A DNA stretch of 64,000 bases from Chrysogorgia sp. JL179-B06 (GCA_035772405.1 JAYKKM010000145.1:46001-110000); one strand, 5' to 3'. Positions 48,973 through 61,366 are shown, counted from the first letter of the stretch. Notes: generated by a model from the sequence alone, not told the origin. Translations and numbers: made by a program.

Positions 48973-51900
48973 CAGATAGAGCGACCAACGTTCACGGCTT
49001 TTTTGGAGACCAAGAAACACAACCCACAGTCGAAGACCACAGTGACACACCGTCGACGTATCTGTTGGATCGAGCACTGAGAGGATTCACAAGGTCTCAT
49101 GGAGTCGAGGTGGTTAACGACAGAGACATCAACCAGGTAAACGGTAGTAGAAGCGCTGTCATCAACCTTTTGAGACGTGAACTAGGTGAGACCAACGGAA
49201 TGAAAGTGGTAGAGACAGTTAAGGTCACTTTTGAGAAGGCTTTAGAACTCGATAAGACCACATATAAAACTGCCTACTTTAACAGCGGAACGTTTGTCGT
49301 CATTAATGAGCATGATATTGAAGATGTCGCCAATCATGGGTCGGAACAGATCTTGACGCGGATAGCTGGGTGGTTATCTGAGGGGTCTGGATGGACTATC
49401 GACAAAATAGACGCGCACTACGTCAACGTCACCATCTACAGACCTTTGAGTGGGAGTAGTTACATTGCGTTGCCAAAGGAACTGCGCAATAGTAAGAAGG
49501 GTTTGATAAACGTGAATAATGGGGATGACAACGAGTGCTTTAGATGGTGTCACCTTGCGCACAAGTTTCCTGTTGGAAAACACTCTGATAGAACGTCGAA
49601 GTACACCGGTCACGTCAGTGAGCTGAATTACGACGGAATTGATTTCCCAGTCACGCTCAAAGATTACAACAAGATCGAAAAGGCTAACGATATTAGTATT
49701 AACGTCTTTGGGTATGAAAATAAGCAGCCATTCCCTGTGTACGTTTCCAAGGAGGTGTATCCTGACCATATGGACCTATTGTTGATAACTAATGACGTGG
49801 GCAACAAGCATTATGTGTATATTCGCGATTTCAACAAATTCATGTATCGTCAGACAGAGCACAAGGCGAGAAAACACTTTTGTAGATATTGCCTGCAGTG
49901 TTTTAGTCGTGCGGACGTGCTTGGACGCCACGTGGAAGTGTGTCTGGTCATCAATGGGAAGCAAGCTGTCAAAATGCCGCAAAAAGGTACGAAAGTGAAA
50001 TACGAGAATTACAGTAGACAATTAAATGTGCCGTTTGTGGTGTACGCAGACTTTGAGGCTATCACACAGAAGGTGCACACACCACCACCACCAAGTGAGT
50101 GTAGCTACACAAACGCTTATCAGAGGCACGTCGACTGTGGTTATGGGTATAAACTGGTTTGTTGCTACGACAACGAGTATAGTAAGCCAGTGAAAGTGTA
50201 CCGTGGCGAAAACGCAGTCAACAAGTTCATTGGGGAGATGCTAGAAATTGTCGAATATTGCAAAGAAACATCTGAGAGTCACTTTAACAAAGAAATGATA
50301 TTGACTGATGACGATAAGAAGGACTTTGACGAGGCTGAAAGTTGTCATATTTGTAGTGTTGAGTACATCAACGCCGATGTTAGAGTGAGAGACCACTGTC
50401 ATGTCTCAGGTAAGTACAGAGGGTCCGCACATCGCGACTGTAATGTGAACTTTAGACTGACTGATAAAATTCCTGTGATCTTTCATAACTTGCGCGGTTA
50501 CGATAGCCATTTCATTATGCAGGAGATTGGTAAGTTTGGTCAAGACATAAATGTGATACCGAACAATATGGAAAAGTACATGGCTTTCATGCTCGGAAAA
50601 AACTTAGTGTTCTTGGACAGCTTTCAATTCATGGGTTCGAGTCTAGACAACTTGGTGAAGAACCTACCAGGAGACGCTTTCAAATACACGTCAGAAGTGT
50701 TTCACGAAACAGGGTTGGCACTCATGACAAGAAAAGGAGTCTATCCCTATGACTACATGGATTCTTTTAGAAAATTCGACGAGTGTGGGCTACCGTCTAA
50801 AAAAGATTTCTACAGCATTCTGAACGACGAACACATTACAGAAGAGATGTTTGAGCGCGCTCACGATGTGTGGGACAACTTTAATGTCGAAAATATGGGT
50901 GAGTATCACGACCTGTATTTAAAAAGCGACGTGCTCTTGCTTGCTGACGTTTTTGAAAACTTTAGAAAGACATGTCATCGCGAGTATAAATTAGACCCGT
51001 GTCATTATTTCACATCACCCGGATTGGCTTGGGACGCGATGTTGAAGATGACTGGAGTGGAACTTGATTTGTTGTCCGACATTGACATGTTTCAGTTTGT
51101 GGAGTTGGGAATGCGTGGCGGCGTGAGCTACATATGCAACAGACATGGCGTGGCAAATAATAAATACATGAAGGGGTACGACGAAGCGCAAGAGTCGAAG
51201 TACCTGATGTAGGCTACCTTGACGCCAACAACTTGTATGGATGGGCAATGAGTCAGAGTCTCCCCACGGGTGGTTTTAAATGGTTGACTAAGAAAGAAAT
51301 AAAAAAGGTGAACTTGCGTGACTATCACGACAACAGTAAAAAAGGCTTACTGCTTGAAGTCGACTTGGAGTACCCAGACAATTTACATGACCTACACAAC
51401 GATTACCCACTTGCTCCTGAGAAGATGGAAATAACTGTTGACATGCTGTCGGAGTACTGCACGAAAATCAAAAACAAGTTTAACGTGAGTGTTGGCGGTG
51501 TGAAAAAGCTGGTGACTAACTTGATGGGTAAAGAAAAGTATGTGTGTCATTATAGAAACCTGCAGTTGTACATGGACCTTGGGTTGAAAATCAAAAAGGT
51601 CCACAGGGTCCTACAATTTGATCAGTCAAAGTGGTTGGGCAAGTATACATTGACTTTAACACAGTCAAAAGAACTGCGGCTAGGAACGCTTTCGAGAAGG
51701 ACTTCTTCAAGTTGATGAACAACAGCGTGTTTGGGAAAACAATGGAAAATTTGAGAAAGCGCGTGGATGTAAAATTAGTGACCACTGTGAAGAAATTAAA
51801 AAAGCTTGTCTCCAAGCCAACGTTTGTGTCTTGCAAGATATTTAGCGAGAACTTAGTTGCTGTCCATAAAGTTAAAGAAACGCTGACATTAAATAGACCC

Positions 51901-52482
51901 GCATATGTGGGAATGTGTATATTAGACTTGAGTAAAACGTTGATGTATGACTTCCACTACAACTACATCATGAAAAAGTACTCTAGCGAAACCTGTAGAC
52001 TACACTTCACCGACACCGACAGTCTGCTGTACACAATTAAAACTGACGACGTCTACTCCGACTTCATGGAGGAGCGTGAAAAGTTTGACAATAGCGATTA
52101 CCCTGCAGACAACCCATTCGCTTTTAAAGAGAACAAGAAAGTTATTGGCAAGATGAAAGATGAGTGCGCTGGGACGCCAATTATTGAGTTTGTCGGGTTG
52201 CGCAGTAAGATGTACAGTTATTTGAAAGAGGATGGAGGTGGTGGGAAAACTGCTAAAGGTATTAGAAAGAACATAATTAAAAAGGTGATCAAACACGAAG
52301 ATTACAAAAGTGTGTTACTTGAGCAGAAACAATTGCGACACACAATGAAGACCATTAGAAGTTTCAAGCATCAGCTCGGTAGTTATGAAATTAATAAAGT
52401 GTCGCTATCCTGCTTTGACGACAAACGATACCTTTTAGAAAATGGTATTGACTCCTACGCGTATGGTCACAAAATATCGTAG
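48963..52482 (+). pseudogene. polB: Protein-primed DNA polymerase B, broken into three frames
   Basis: Frame 1 (48,963-51,212) has a C2H2-like HFCRYCLQCF, Exo I YADFEA (50,043-50,060), a Cys/His HNH-like insert with CHIC and DHCHVSGKYRG (50,344-50,450), Exo II HNLRGYDSHF and Exo III YHDLYLKSDVLLLADVF. Frame 2 (about 51,205-51,715) has motif A, DANNLYGWAMSQ. Frame 3 (51,631-52,482) has motif B, KLMNNSVFGKTMEN, and motif C, DTDS. Frame switches lie near 51,205-51,215 and 51,640-51,660. The enzyme would copy the element from a terminal protein with strand displacement. All catalytic motifs survive, so decay is recent, but this copy cannot make the whole enzyme without frameshifting. Confidence 0.9.
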
Positions 52483-52559
52483 TGAGAGACACACCCACTG
52501 ACACACCTTAAACACTGCGACGTAATTCCCACAAGGTTGTTTTCTCACTGACTCGCTAA

Positions 52560-52777
52560 TCAACAAATTCGCTATAGAGAACCCTGACGAACTAAATGAC
52601 GAGTTGCAAAAAGACCCGTTACTAAAGAAAGACGTTGAGAGCATTGTCGCGGTTGTGACACCGTACGTGCCTTTCTTGGGTTTGTTGTCGGGGGGAATCA
52701 CAACGTCGAAATATGTGTACGATCACCATTTTAGAAGTAAGACGACAAACACCGAGAGTGGTGAACAAACGGACTAA
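52560..52777 (+). pseudogene. Headless duplicate of the left-end membrane protein gene
   Basis: The reading frame (NKFAIENPDELND, ending SGEQTD at 52,777) equals the C-terminal 80 residues of the gene at 35,399-35,911, minus eight residues. The upstream half is missing because the inverted repeat ends there. The frame is kept open, as expected if the two repeats are homogenised by recombination. Confidence 0.85.
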
Positions 52778-53487
52778 CCCATTATTAATAGGTGGCAATA
52801 ATCTAATTTACATAACGGGTGGCAATTTTATCACGCGTGAGACACTTTTACGATACATAAATTTGTAAAAGCGTTGAGACGACTATTTCTCTAAATGTGG
52901 TTTGACATAAACTTGTGAAAGTGTTGAAACGACAATTTTCCTAAATGTGGTTTGACATAAATTTGTTAAAGTGCTGAAACGACTACTCTCCTAAATGTAG
53001 TTTGACACAAATTTGTTAAAGTGTTGAAATGATTATTTTCCTAAATGTAGTTTGACACAAATTCGTGAAAGTGTTGAAACGACACTCTAGATTTTCCTAA
53101 ATGTAGCTTGACATAAATTTGTGAAAGTGTTGAAATGATTATTTTCCTAAATTTGTGAAAGTGCTGAAACGACACTCTAGATTTTCCTAAATGTAGTTTG
53201 ACGTAAATTTACGAAAGTGTTGAGATGAACTGACACCGACTCACGATTTGGTATAAATTTGACACTGTTTCGCGACTCTCGCGCGTGTATGAAGCGACAT
53301 CATTTTTTGTTGTCGTTGAATTGTAATGTAGCTTGACATAAATTTGTGAAAGTGTTGAAATGAACTGACACCGACTCGCGATTTGGTATAAATTTGACAC
53401 TGTTTCGCGACTCTCGCGCGTGTATGAAGCGACATCATTTTTTGTTGTTGTTGAATTGTGATTTGGTGGAGTGGTAAAAACCGCCAT

Positions 53488-53605
53488 CGTAGTATAGAGA
53501 ATGTGGCTACGAGATCACCAAAGTATCACCGAATTTTGTCAAATCGCGATTTGACAAAATTCGGTGTCGCTTCGTTGGGCTCGTAGCCCCACTCTCTATA
53601 CTACT
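53488..53605. repeat. Terminal 118-bp palindrome (hairpin-capable end), right
   Basis: Mirror of 34,661-34,778, centred at 53,546/53,547, in the same orientation relative to the element interior. It differs from the left by at least one base (C at 53,488). Confidence 0.92.
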
Positions 53606-53611
53606 ACAATA
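53606..53611 (+). repeat. Polinton right target-site duplication ACAATA
   Basis: Identical to 34,655-34,660. Confidence 0.95.
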
Positions 53612-53979
53612 CTCAACTAAACTTACAGTTAACTCGTTGGTCTGCCGTTACTACCGGACTTACTCTGCTTATACCAACATAACTACCTTTTTGTACGACC
53701 CCCTTTTTTTTTTGCACCGCTTTAACTACACTATCGAATTCCGAGGCTTTACCATACTCGCGCGCCTAAAACAAATTAACAGTTAACACTATGGTATGAC
53801 TAAAAAATATAAACATGCAGTATCAGACTTGTAAAATAATGTCACGATTTTCTGTAAAATAATTTGACTTGTCCAGTTCAAAAGAAAGAGTACATAAATT
53901 AGTTCAGTTATATAACATAGTAGCAGCAAACATGAAAGTCACTTCTTTTACGGACGAACCAACGCAGAAAACGGCAGGA

Positions 53980-54228
53980 CTTCACAGCTGGTAGGACGGG
54001 TTGTCTTAACAACAGAGTTGGAGCGGAGATAAATTTATTAGAACAAAGTGCAATCTTATATAGCGTAACATTGCGTGGGAATCACACCCAAAAAGGAACT
54101 ACGTCAATTACATAATTTGCGATGACAACAACTAAACAAATGCAGGAAGGAACGAAGTTTCTACCGCTTAATCTCATTATCATTACTACGTCAATGCAAC
54201 ATGCAATATGGAATCTACGAACGCCACA
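53980..54228 (-). mobile_element. LTR-like segment (5' LTR of a minus-strand retroelement)
   Basis: On the minus strand it starts TGTGGCGTTCGTAGATTCC, the 36 bases shared with 34,201-34,236, then has a TATA-like CTATATAAG (near 54,055) and a poly-A-signal-like AATAAATTT (near 54,030). The inner boundary near 53,980 is a guess. Without the Polinton the two LTR edges would be about 1 kb apart, so the element was short or internally deleted. No gag/pol coding was seen in 34,259-34,654 or 53,612-53,980. Confidence 0.45.
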
Positions 54229-56289
54229 TAATGTGAGAATGCGAGAAATCGCCATTATTGTGTACTCTCATCCCCAGGTCGCGGGATGCTGGCGGAGGCG
54301 CAGGCCTCCGCGCTACTTAATACTATGGTGTACAGCACTACAGCACGCTGGTCAGGAAATAGAAATTTGCGATTTGGAAAAAAAACTCTCAAATATGGGT
54401 GAAGCGGGACTCAAGTGGTCGGCGGTATCTGCAATATACTGAGGACATCTCGAAAACAAATATCGGTGGTTTAAAACATAGAAAAGTGTCGCCTAAATCC
54501 ACAAGAGCGTACGAAAGTGAGAACAAGGAGAGATGCATCGTCGGTTTGTATTTGAAATATATTGACGCAAGGAAATTAAAGTCAGATTTGTATAGGACAT
54601 CAACATCGTATTAATTAAAGGACATTGGCAACATAAGTCACAATTTCAAATTTTTGACTTTATGATTAAAAAGCAGGCTTACGAAGGTAATCCAAGTAAA
54701 CAAAACTACTCTTGTACAAAACAACAGCACTAATTTTGACCAAAGACAATCCTGTCATCCGCCATCTTGTTGTAGTACTTTACCTAATTAACTGGGAAGT
54801 TGGTGACGTCGCACCCAAGGTAAACCTGATGAAACTACTCTGTGGGTAGCCGAGTTTCCGCGGAATGCTTTATAAAATGGTGTGGTTCAATTGAAAAAGG
54901 AAGACATTCACAAAAATCGAGTTTCTAAAAAACACGAGGTTGTGACGTCACACGCATGATTCAGGTTAGCAACTTTGACAGTGCAATTAATACAACAGAG
55001 CATTTTTACAACCACAAACTACTATATTTCGGCTATTTTAGTCACGTACTTTGATCTAAAAGGTACTTTAACACAGAGTGTAAATTTAATGTACTTTGTT
55101 TTTTCAGCCCACAAGGTGCAAAGACAGATGTAGATGTATAGATGGTCGATGTCGGTGTGTGGATGCTGCAGTGGGAGTTCATACACTGCAACAAACGGTC
55201 ACGAAGATGTGTAGCGAGGCATGATTTGAAGGCTAGTTTACGAATCACTAACCGAGGGCAACTGAAGCCACTCGTCTATATGCTGCAGGAGTCGATGAAC
55301 AACTTATCGCAGAAAAAACTGGATATCGTTCAAGTTCGGTTCGAGCATATAAGCGTATACAAGTGATGAGCAACAGCACCAAATCAGTGAAATTCTACAT
55401 GGAAGTGATCGAGGAAGTGATTGTGGAGAGAAAAAAGAAAAAAGTTGAGAATGAAGAAAAGGAAAAGGGCACGGAAGTTCGAATTGAATCAGGAAATATT
55501 AAAATCAGTGTTTTTAAATGTTTAGTTGATTGTAAGTAAAAGACATATATTGGAATTAAATTTTAAAAAAATGTGCGATAATGTTATGGGTGATGCATAA
55601 ATAAGATATACATTGCTGTATAGAGAAAAATAATGGACGGTTGTGTAAAATCATTATTTTAATAGTCCATTATGAAAAATAATGGACAGCTACAACAATA
55701 GGGTTACAACACAGCTGGGATTTAGTGATCATTATAGTGTGACATCGGTTTATATTGATTGCCTAAAAGACCCCATGCACATAATTTATATTTACTTCGT
55801 AAAAGGAAATAGAAAATTAAAAAAATACACTGCAGGGTGAAATGTATATAATACCAAGATTTAATTCAGCTTTATATTTATACTGACCCGCTGTTCTGGA
55901 GTTCTGTGATTTTATTTTTTATGATGCATGCACGATTCGATAATTTAAAGAAAATTGTGCAAACCATGCCCGCTACTATAGATAATAAAAATTCATGAAG
56001 TCTCACAAAGCGCGCCTACCTTGCACAATGGCTGCAGATATACCCAGAATTGAAATACAGTAGATCGCTTTATAGATCCAACGCCGTGAAAAGAACATCT
56101 TTGGTGCTCGGTGTTTCTCTATAGAAAATGGCATAAGGGATGTGTGACATGAATTTTTAATGCAGAATATGAGCTTATCTCATCATACATGTGCTATATT
56201 AATGATAATCCTAATTCACAAAAGGAATTAGGAAACGACATTTTAATGAAAATGTGAAACATATGCATCAACAAATTAATTAAATCGAA
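54229..56289. other. No gene supported
   Basis: At 55,107-55,230 an acceptor-like TTTTTTCAG precedes a Cys-rich open frame (PTRCKDRCRCIDGRCRCV), conceivably a stray exon, but nothing joins to it. Other open frames here are short and featureless. Confidence 0.4.
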
Positions 56290-56430
56290 TACTTTATTAG
56301 CTCTTTCCTGTCCGGCTGAAAAACATCCAAAATTGAACCACCTCTTTGTTCTAATGATATCTCTGGAAATATCCATAACTCAGTGCGTAAGCTATACATT
56401 TTCTGAAAGCCCACCACTTAAATTATGTAA
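56290..56430 (-). repeat. Dispersed repeat, inverted relative of 19,440-19,575
   Basis: Both copies contain CTGAAAAA, AATTGAACCACCTCTTTGTT, GATATCTCTGGAAAT and TATACATTTTCTGAAAGCCC words in the same order when one is inverted. The family is unknown. Sequence at 56,431-57,505 shows no gene; a 30-bp AT-rich tandem repeat (GATTTATTTTTATCAC) lies at about 57,070-57,160. Confidence 0.6.
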
Positions 56431-57514
56431 AATATTAAAAAAAATAAATTTAAGGAACGTCCAACGAAAGGTCAAAGGAATTGAATATAAGGTTAAATGT
56501 AAATCGTGTCCATTTACATGTGTAGGTGGATAGCAAACGATCATGGAGAACACAAGCCAGGTACTAGAAGACAAGAGATTCTGCCATTAGAAACTATAAG
56601 CATGCCGAAAGTACTAACGTGAGCGTTTATTTTTATAGTCCTTAGTTGCATTCTACCATACATAGTAATATGGTCACTGAAAAAAGGGAATTCCCACAAT
56701 CTTATATACGCCATTGATGCGCGGTCCCTAAAGACCGCGTGTAATAATATTTAATGATTGGACGCAGGCGTTCTGTATTCTTAAGTTTCTTAGTTATGAT
56801 AAAGATCACTGAGTTAGTGATCGAAAATTTAACCTGAGTGAAGTATGTATAAGAGTTAATTAGCGAAGGACGCGGTATACATCAAAGAAAACCGACTCAA
56901 TCATGAAATAAATTATTCGAATAAAGACCGACCAATAGTGACTAATAATGCTTGCTCGGAAATATCCTTGACCCGTCCAACTAATTATTAAGGAAGTCAG
57001 TGGTGTCTTGAATATACGAAGGTATTTATTTTACAAGAGGTTGTAAATGAGAATCTAAAAACTTAGAGATTGATTTATTTTTATCACAGCTGTTTTATTT
57101 ATTTTTATCACGGCAGTGTTTTATTTATTTATTTTCTCTTGATTTATTTTTATCACAGTTGGAAGTTAGACTTCTTTCTATGGCAAATGAGGTTGGCCGT
57201 AATTACAGTAATTTGAGTAGTTCGGATGATTAGCTCTCAAAAATCTTAAGAAGAACTACAAGGATACAGTCAAGCAATTTATTTAAATTATTAATATTAA
57301 TTAAGCCTAGTGCGCATGCTTATGCGCACCAGAGCTTTTATAAATATAAAGATTCCCACCACCTTTCCTACAGACATCCATAACACTGCCTGCGCTACGA
57401 GCAGTACACTATAGGCTTTGTACTCGAGGGTCTCTTCAAGACGATTACTCATGCAGAGTCGTGACATAAATCCAACACGTGCATGATTACAGAACAGCTA
57501 TTTAGGGACTGTTA

Positions 57515-57836
57515 GGGGCCGATTATATGAGAGTTTTCAACACGTTTGTAACTTTAACCGGGCTGAAATTTGCATCGATTATATGGTGATTTTCAACCCG
57601 GACTGAAATCCATATTTTTCGCGAGAAATCGTTTCAAAATGGCGCCACGCCATTATGATTTGCGATTATATGGAATTTTTCAGCCCGTTTTGTTGAGCTG
57701 AAAATCCTAGCCCGGTTGGTAAAAACCATCATGTAATCGCAAATTTGTTTTTACATGACTTTGACCACGACGCCGGGCTGACAAAGCCCGCGGCTAAAGT
57801 TACAAACGGGCTGAAAACTCTCATATAATCAGCCCC
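57515..57836. mobile_element. PIF/Harbinger-like MITE with TTA target duplication
   Basis: The 322-bp element has inverted ends GGGGCCGATTATATGAGAG and CTCTCATATAATCAGCCCC and is flanked by TTA on both sides (57,512-57,514 and 57,837-57,839). Arms continue with CGTTTGTAACTTTA. GG-rich ends and a 3-bp TTA duplication are typical of the Harbinger class. Confidence 0.75.
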
Positions 57837-57884
57837 TTAGTTATATGTGCTGGGCTGATTAGCTTAAAGTGCCCATAACCTCAA

Positions 57885-58335
57885 AATGTTTTATTGTCTT
57901 GTTTGGAAGAACTTTTAAAATGATAAAGTAACTTCTTTTGAAGATTTTCGTTTCTTTGCTTTCTTTTTAAGATATATCAGTTTGTTTGATATGCAAAAGT
58001 CTGGAATTCGTCATACATGCATAATGACTTATTGGAGAAATGTGTATATGTCTTTCATTCTCGAACGAAATCCTTTAAAATCAAGAAGTTTGGTTAGTGT
58101 GGGAGAAACGCACACACGTGCTATTCACGCTTTAGTGTTTTTATTTCATGAACGCAAAGATATATAACATTCTCTGATAACGCATTATGCATGTGTGACG
58201 AAATTCCAGATATTTGCATATCAAACAAACTGATATATCTCACAAAGAAAGCGAAGAAGTGAAAATCTTCAAAAGAAGTTACTTTATCATTTTAAAAGTT
58301 CTTCCAAATAAGACGATAAAATTTTTTGAAGTGAT
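57885..58335. mobile_element. Foldback element with ~130-bp arms
   Basis: The arm 57,885-58,015 (AAGTAACTTCTTTTGAAGAT, GATATATCAGTTTGTTTGAT) recurs inverted at 58,193-58,330. The 61-codon frame between the arms has no features. Confidence 0.65.
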
Positions 58336-58572
58336 ACCATATAGATTATATACCTAAAATGATATTTCAAAGTAGAACTTGCTTAGTTTGGCTGTAGGAA
58401 GAGCATAAAATTAATTCAAATGGATCGAGGGAAGATTTTTTACCTAGAGGGGGGCTATGGCAATTTTGAGGGGGGGGGGGGTCATAATTTTTCAACAATA
58501 AGTTTTAGAGGGGGCTTTCGAAAATCACCCAAAAAATGCAAGTGTGCAAGGTGGTCATCAAAAACGTTTCAG

Positions 58573-59590
58573 ACATTCTATAATAATAATAATAATAATA
58601 ATAAGCTTTATTTAATTAGGGGAACTCCATCAGTCAAATAACTGTTCACATATCAGTAATTTATAATTAAATATAACATGAACTAATTACAATGAGTTAC
58701 TAATTACAATGAGTTAAATTTATAATTTAAAATACAATGAAAATTTAAATTATTATGAGTATGACTAAGCAGTAAACACGACTTATTAATTAATATTAAT
58801 ATAAGCTCTTTTAAATGCTGCAAGAGAATTTGCGTTTTTAAAATCAAATGGAAGTAAATTCCAAATTTGTGCTGATGAGTATCTAAATGCTCGTTTTAGA
58901 TTATTTGTCTTAGCTTAGGGAGAACAAAATTCTCCTTTTTTCTAGTGTTATAGGTGTGTCTATCCATATGACGAACAAGATTAACATTTACACCCTCTGA
59001 TTCCATATGTAAATGTAAATGTCTTCTCTTCTCTAGCTTACACCAATTCAGGTCTGATAGTACTTCATCTGAAGGTGTCATGATATCCCGATTCATAAAT
59101 TACTTTAGCGGAACGATTCTGGAGCCTCTGTATTTTTGTTTTAGACGACTCATTGCAGATGTCCCATACAACGTCGCAGTAATCAAACATTGATTGACAC
59201 ACTAGCTTGGCAGTTGCAATGTTAAGTAAGGGACGGATTCGCTTTAAAAGGCCAACTCTAGACGATACCTTTTTACATAAGTTGTCGATGTGAGGTGTCC
59301 AGGTTAGGCTAGGATCCAGCGTTACTCCCAAATACTTTGATGTTTCGACTCTCTTAATATTAGTATCGCCGCAAAGATGAAGTTGGATTGGTTGATAATT
59401 ACTCAGTCTCTGAGATGTTCCAATTAATATATATTCAGACTTTGTTGTATTTAAAACAAGACCATTAGCTTCTAGCCATTCAGAGATGGATTCCAGATCA
59501 TTGTTTAGTTTCTGTTCAATTTCATTGGGGTCTTTACTACTAAAGAACTACTGTCGACTACAATCATCAATCCACCAGATGTAAAAATAT
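58573..59590 (-). pseudogene. 5'-truncated LINE: reverse-transcriptase C-terminal part
   Basis: On the minus strand an open stretch from about 59,540 to 59,065 encodes the end of an RT: EWLEANGLVLNTTKSEYI, KYLGVTLDPSLTWTPHI and LVCQSMFDYCDVVWD. A frame change near 59,090 leads to LEKRRHLHLHM, NTRKKENFVLP and then a second change to the conserved WNLLPFDFKN region near 58,850. The 3' end is an (ATT)n run at about 58,579-58,602. The layout fits CR1/L2/Rex-type LINEs. Confidence 0.75.
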
Positions 59591-59599
59591 GGTTGTAGC

Positions 59600-60208
59600 G
59601 GGCCACGCATTTTTGACCCCATTATTAAAAATAGTCATACACTTCAATCAAGGTGAACATGAAGACACATTATTAGAGTTGAAATGTACATTGTTGTTTC
59701 GTTCATTTCTTGCCACTTTGAAAAAATGAGAGATGAATATATACATTATCTTGCAATGCCTTTAAAAATTACCTTTAATAAAACAACAATAAAATTCAGT
59801 ACAATCATTTTTGTATAAAGTATGGGAAGATTATTTGTATTGGAAACCATGCAATTATCATTAATAGTACGTTTTAATTTGTTTTGAAGGGTCTCTGTTT
59901 GAAAATAAAGTTTAGTTATAAATGATGGAAATATTGACGTGTAAAATACTCAGATGCAAAATGACTGTACACTTATCACTCATTTTAGAGGAAGTCTGAT
60001 CAACATTAGAGTAGCCTGCGAGCAGGCTCTCTGCGGGTTGGGGCGGGCGGCTTGCGGGGGGCGGCAGAGGGGAGGATCCCATACAATTCTACTTCGTCAT
60101 TGGTTATTTTCGCTAAGGAGTCACGTGAGATATGCGCGCGAAGCAATCTAGATCACTTGCAAGCGAAACCTTACGAAGACCACACGTTTCAAAAAATTTC
60201 AACTGAAT
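59600..60208. other. No gene; GC-rich lead-in to the DIRS-like element
   Basis: AT-rich until about 60,010, then an abrupt GC-rich stretch with the palindrome AGCCTGCGAGCAGGCT and GGGCGGCTTGCGGGGGG. This probably contains the left terminal repeat or leader of the following retrotransposon. Confidence 0.4.
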
Positions 60209-61366
60209 ATGGCGGAACAAGACGTAACCGAGTTGGAAAACCTTCTACAAGAGGACGAATTACCTACTACACAGTACGATCCAGCTCTGGCGACCGTCCT
60301 TCAGTCTATTAACAATAGTATTGGCTCTTTGGCGAGCTCTATGTCAACTATGAGTGAATCTCTTGCCGTAAGACGCCAGACTCCATCCGCTACTGCCAAA
60401 CGAGATTCTCGGGCGGTGGAGTCAGAAAAGGGGGCTTCAAGCTGCAAAAAACAGCGAACAGAAACTCGATCGAGCGATACCGACGAGAGTGATGTTGAAG
60501 CCCTGATGGCGGCCCCTTCGGGGGAAAAGCCTGACCATGTTGATCAAGAAAATGATGAGTCAGCCAAAATCAAAGATGGCGACGAGGAAGACGACTTCCT
60601 GACAACATTGGCCTTGGAGTACTCGGCTGATGACAAGACCAGTAGTCCTGTTTCGACCCAACTGGCTGACATAGTCAATAAGAGATGGTCGTCTAAACTA
60701 TCGGACGACAAATTCAAAGAGAAGACCACGAAATATGATCGGCCGGAGAACTGCGACCGACTAATAGCTCCCAAGGTAAACCCCGAAATTTGGTCTCGTA
60801 TATCAAACATTGGGCAACGACAAGACCTAAATCTTGTTTCTACTCAAAAATCCTTGTAGCTATTGGCACAGCTCTCGTAAAGTCGGCCCAAATGCTCATG
60901 GACGCGCGCCAAACTAGCGGCACTCGGCGCCATGAGGGCGGTGAAAACAACAAATTGAATGAAGTCCTCGCACTTCAGATCGACGCGACATACAAATTAC
61001 GAGCTGTCGCTTCGCCGTCGGGAAATGATGAAGCCTAACTTGAATAAAGAGTACGCATCACTATGTTCTTCCCAAACATCTGTAACCTCGTTGTTGTTTG
61101 GCGAGGAATTGCAAGGCCAACTGAATGCCATCCGTGCGGCGAATCGTATCAGTCAAACAGCTACTCAGTCTCAGGGGCATCCTGTCGGATTTAATCACAC
61201 CAAACCGACCTTTCCGCGACGTCCACACAACGATCGTGCGAAGCCTTTTTTATCCAAAGGCCCCAACTCGCGGTGGCCGAACAACAGGCCCACTTATCAG
61301 AAGAAACGGGAAGGGGCCCACAACAACAACAACAAGAAGTGGCTGCCTCAGACTGCGAGATCATAA
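60209..61366 (+). pseudogene. DIRS-like retrotransposon gag, frameshifted
   Basis: The first frame (60,209-60,859) has an acidic, Ser-rich N-terminus and then NKRWSSKLSD, YDRPENCDRLIAPKVNPEIW, the motif usual in DIRS gag-like proteins. Similarity in type continues in the frames at 60,790-61,038 (AIGTALVKSAQMLMDARQ) and 60,959-61,366 (LNAIRAANRIS..., Arg/Asn-rich nucleic-acid-binding tail). Two frame changes break the gene. It should form the nucleoprotein particle. Confidence 0.7.

Larger units (their letters stand above)
34661..53605. mobile_element. Complete Polinton/Maverick (virus-like DNA transposon), 18,945 bp
   Basis: The element is bounded by perfect 6-bp target duplications and by terminal inverted repeats of about 1.0 kb (left, to 35,659) and 1.07 kb (right, from 52,541). 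It starts AG and ends CT. It encodes PolB, integrase, packaging ATPase, major capsid and penton-like proteins, the defining Polinton set, plus thymidine kinase, a BRO-N/nuclease fusion, a fibre-like protein and small membrane proteins. Genes left of 41,996 are all on the minus strand; genes to the right are mostly plus, with a divergent start at 41,996/42,011. Frameshifts in at least four genes show that this copy is decayed. It inserted between two LTR-like segments. Confidence 0.97.
52541..53605 (-). repeat. Polinton right terminal inverted repeat
   Basis: Inverted copy of 34,661-35,659. It begins 59 bp after the polymerase stop. It has one more ~60-bp subrepeat block than the left and an 8-codon in-frame deletion in the captured gene end. 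Confidence 0.93.

Noticed and set aside
55142..55366. Cys-rich frame and 74-codon frame considered as a host exon
   Set aside because: Only an acceptor-like site is present; no partner exon, and the frame stops soon. Kept as a note only.
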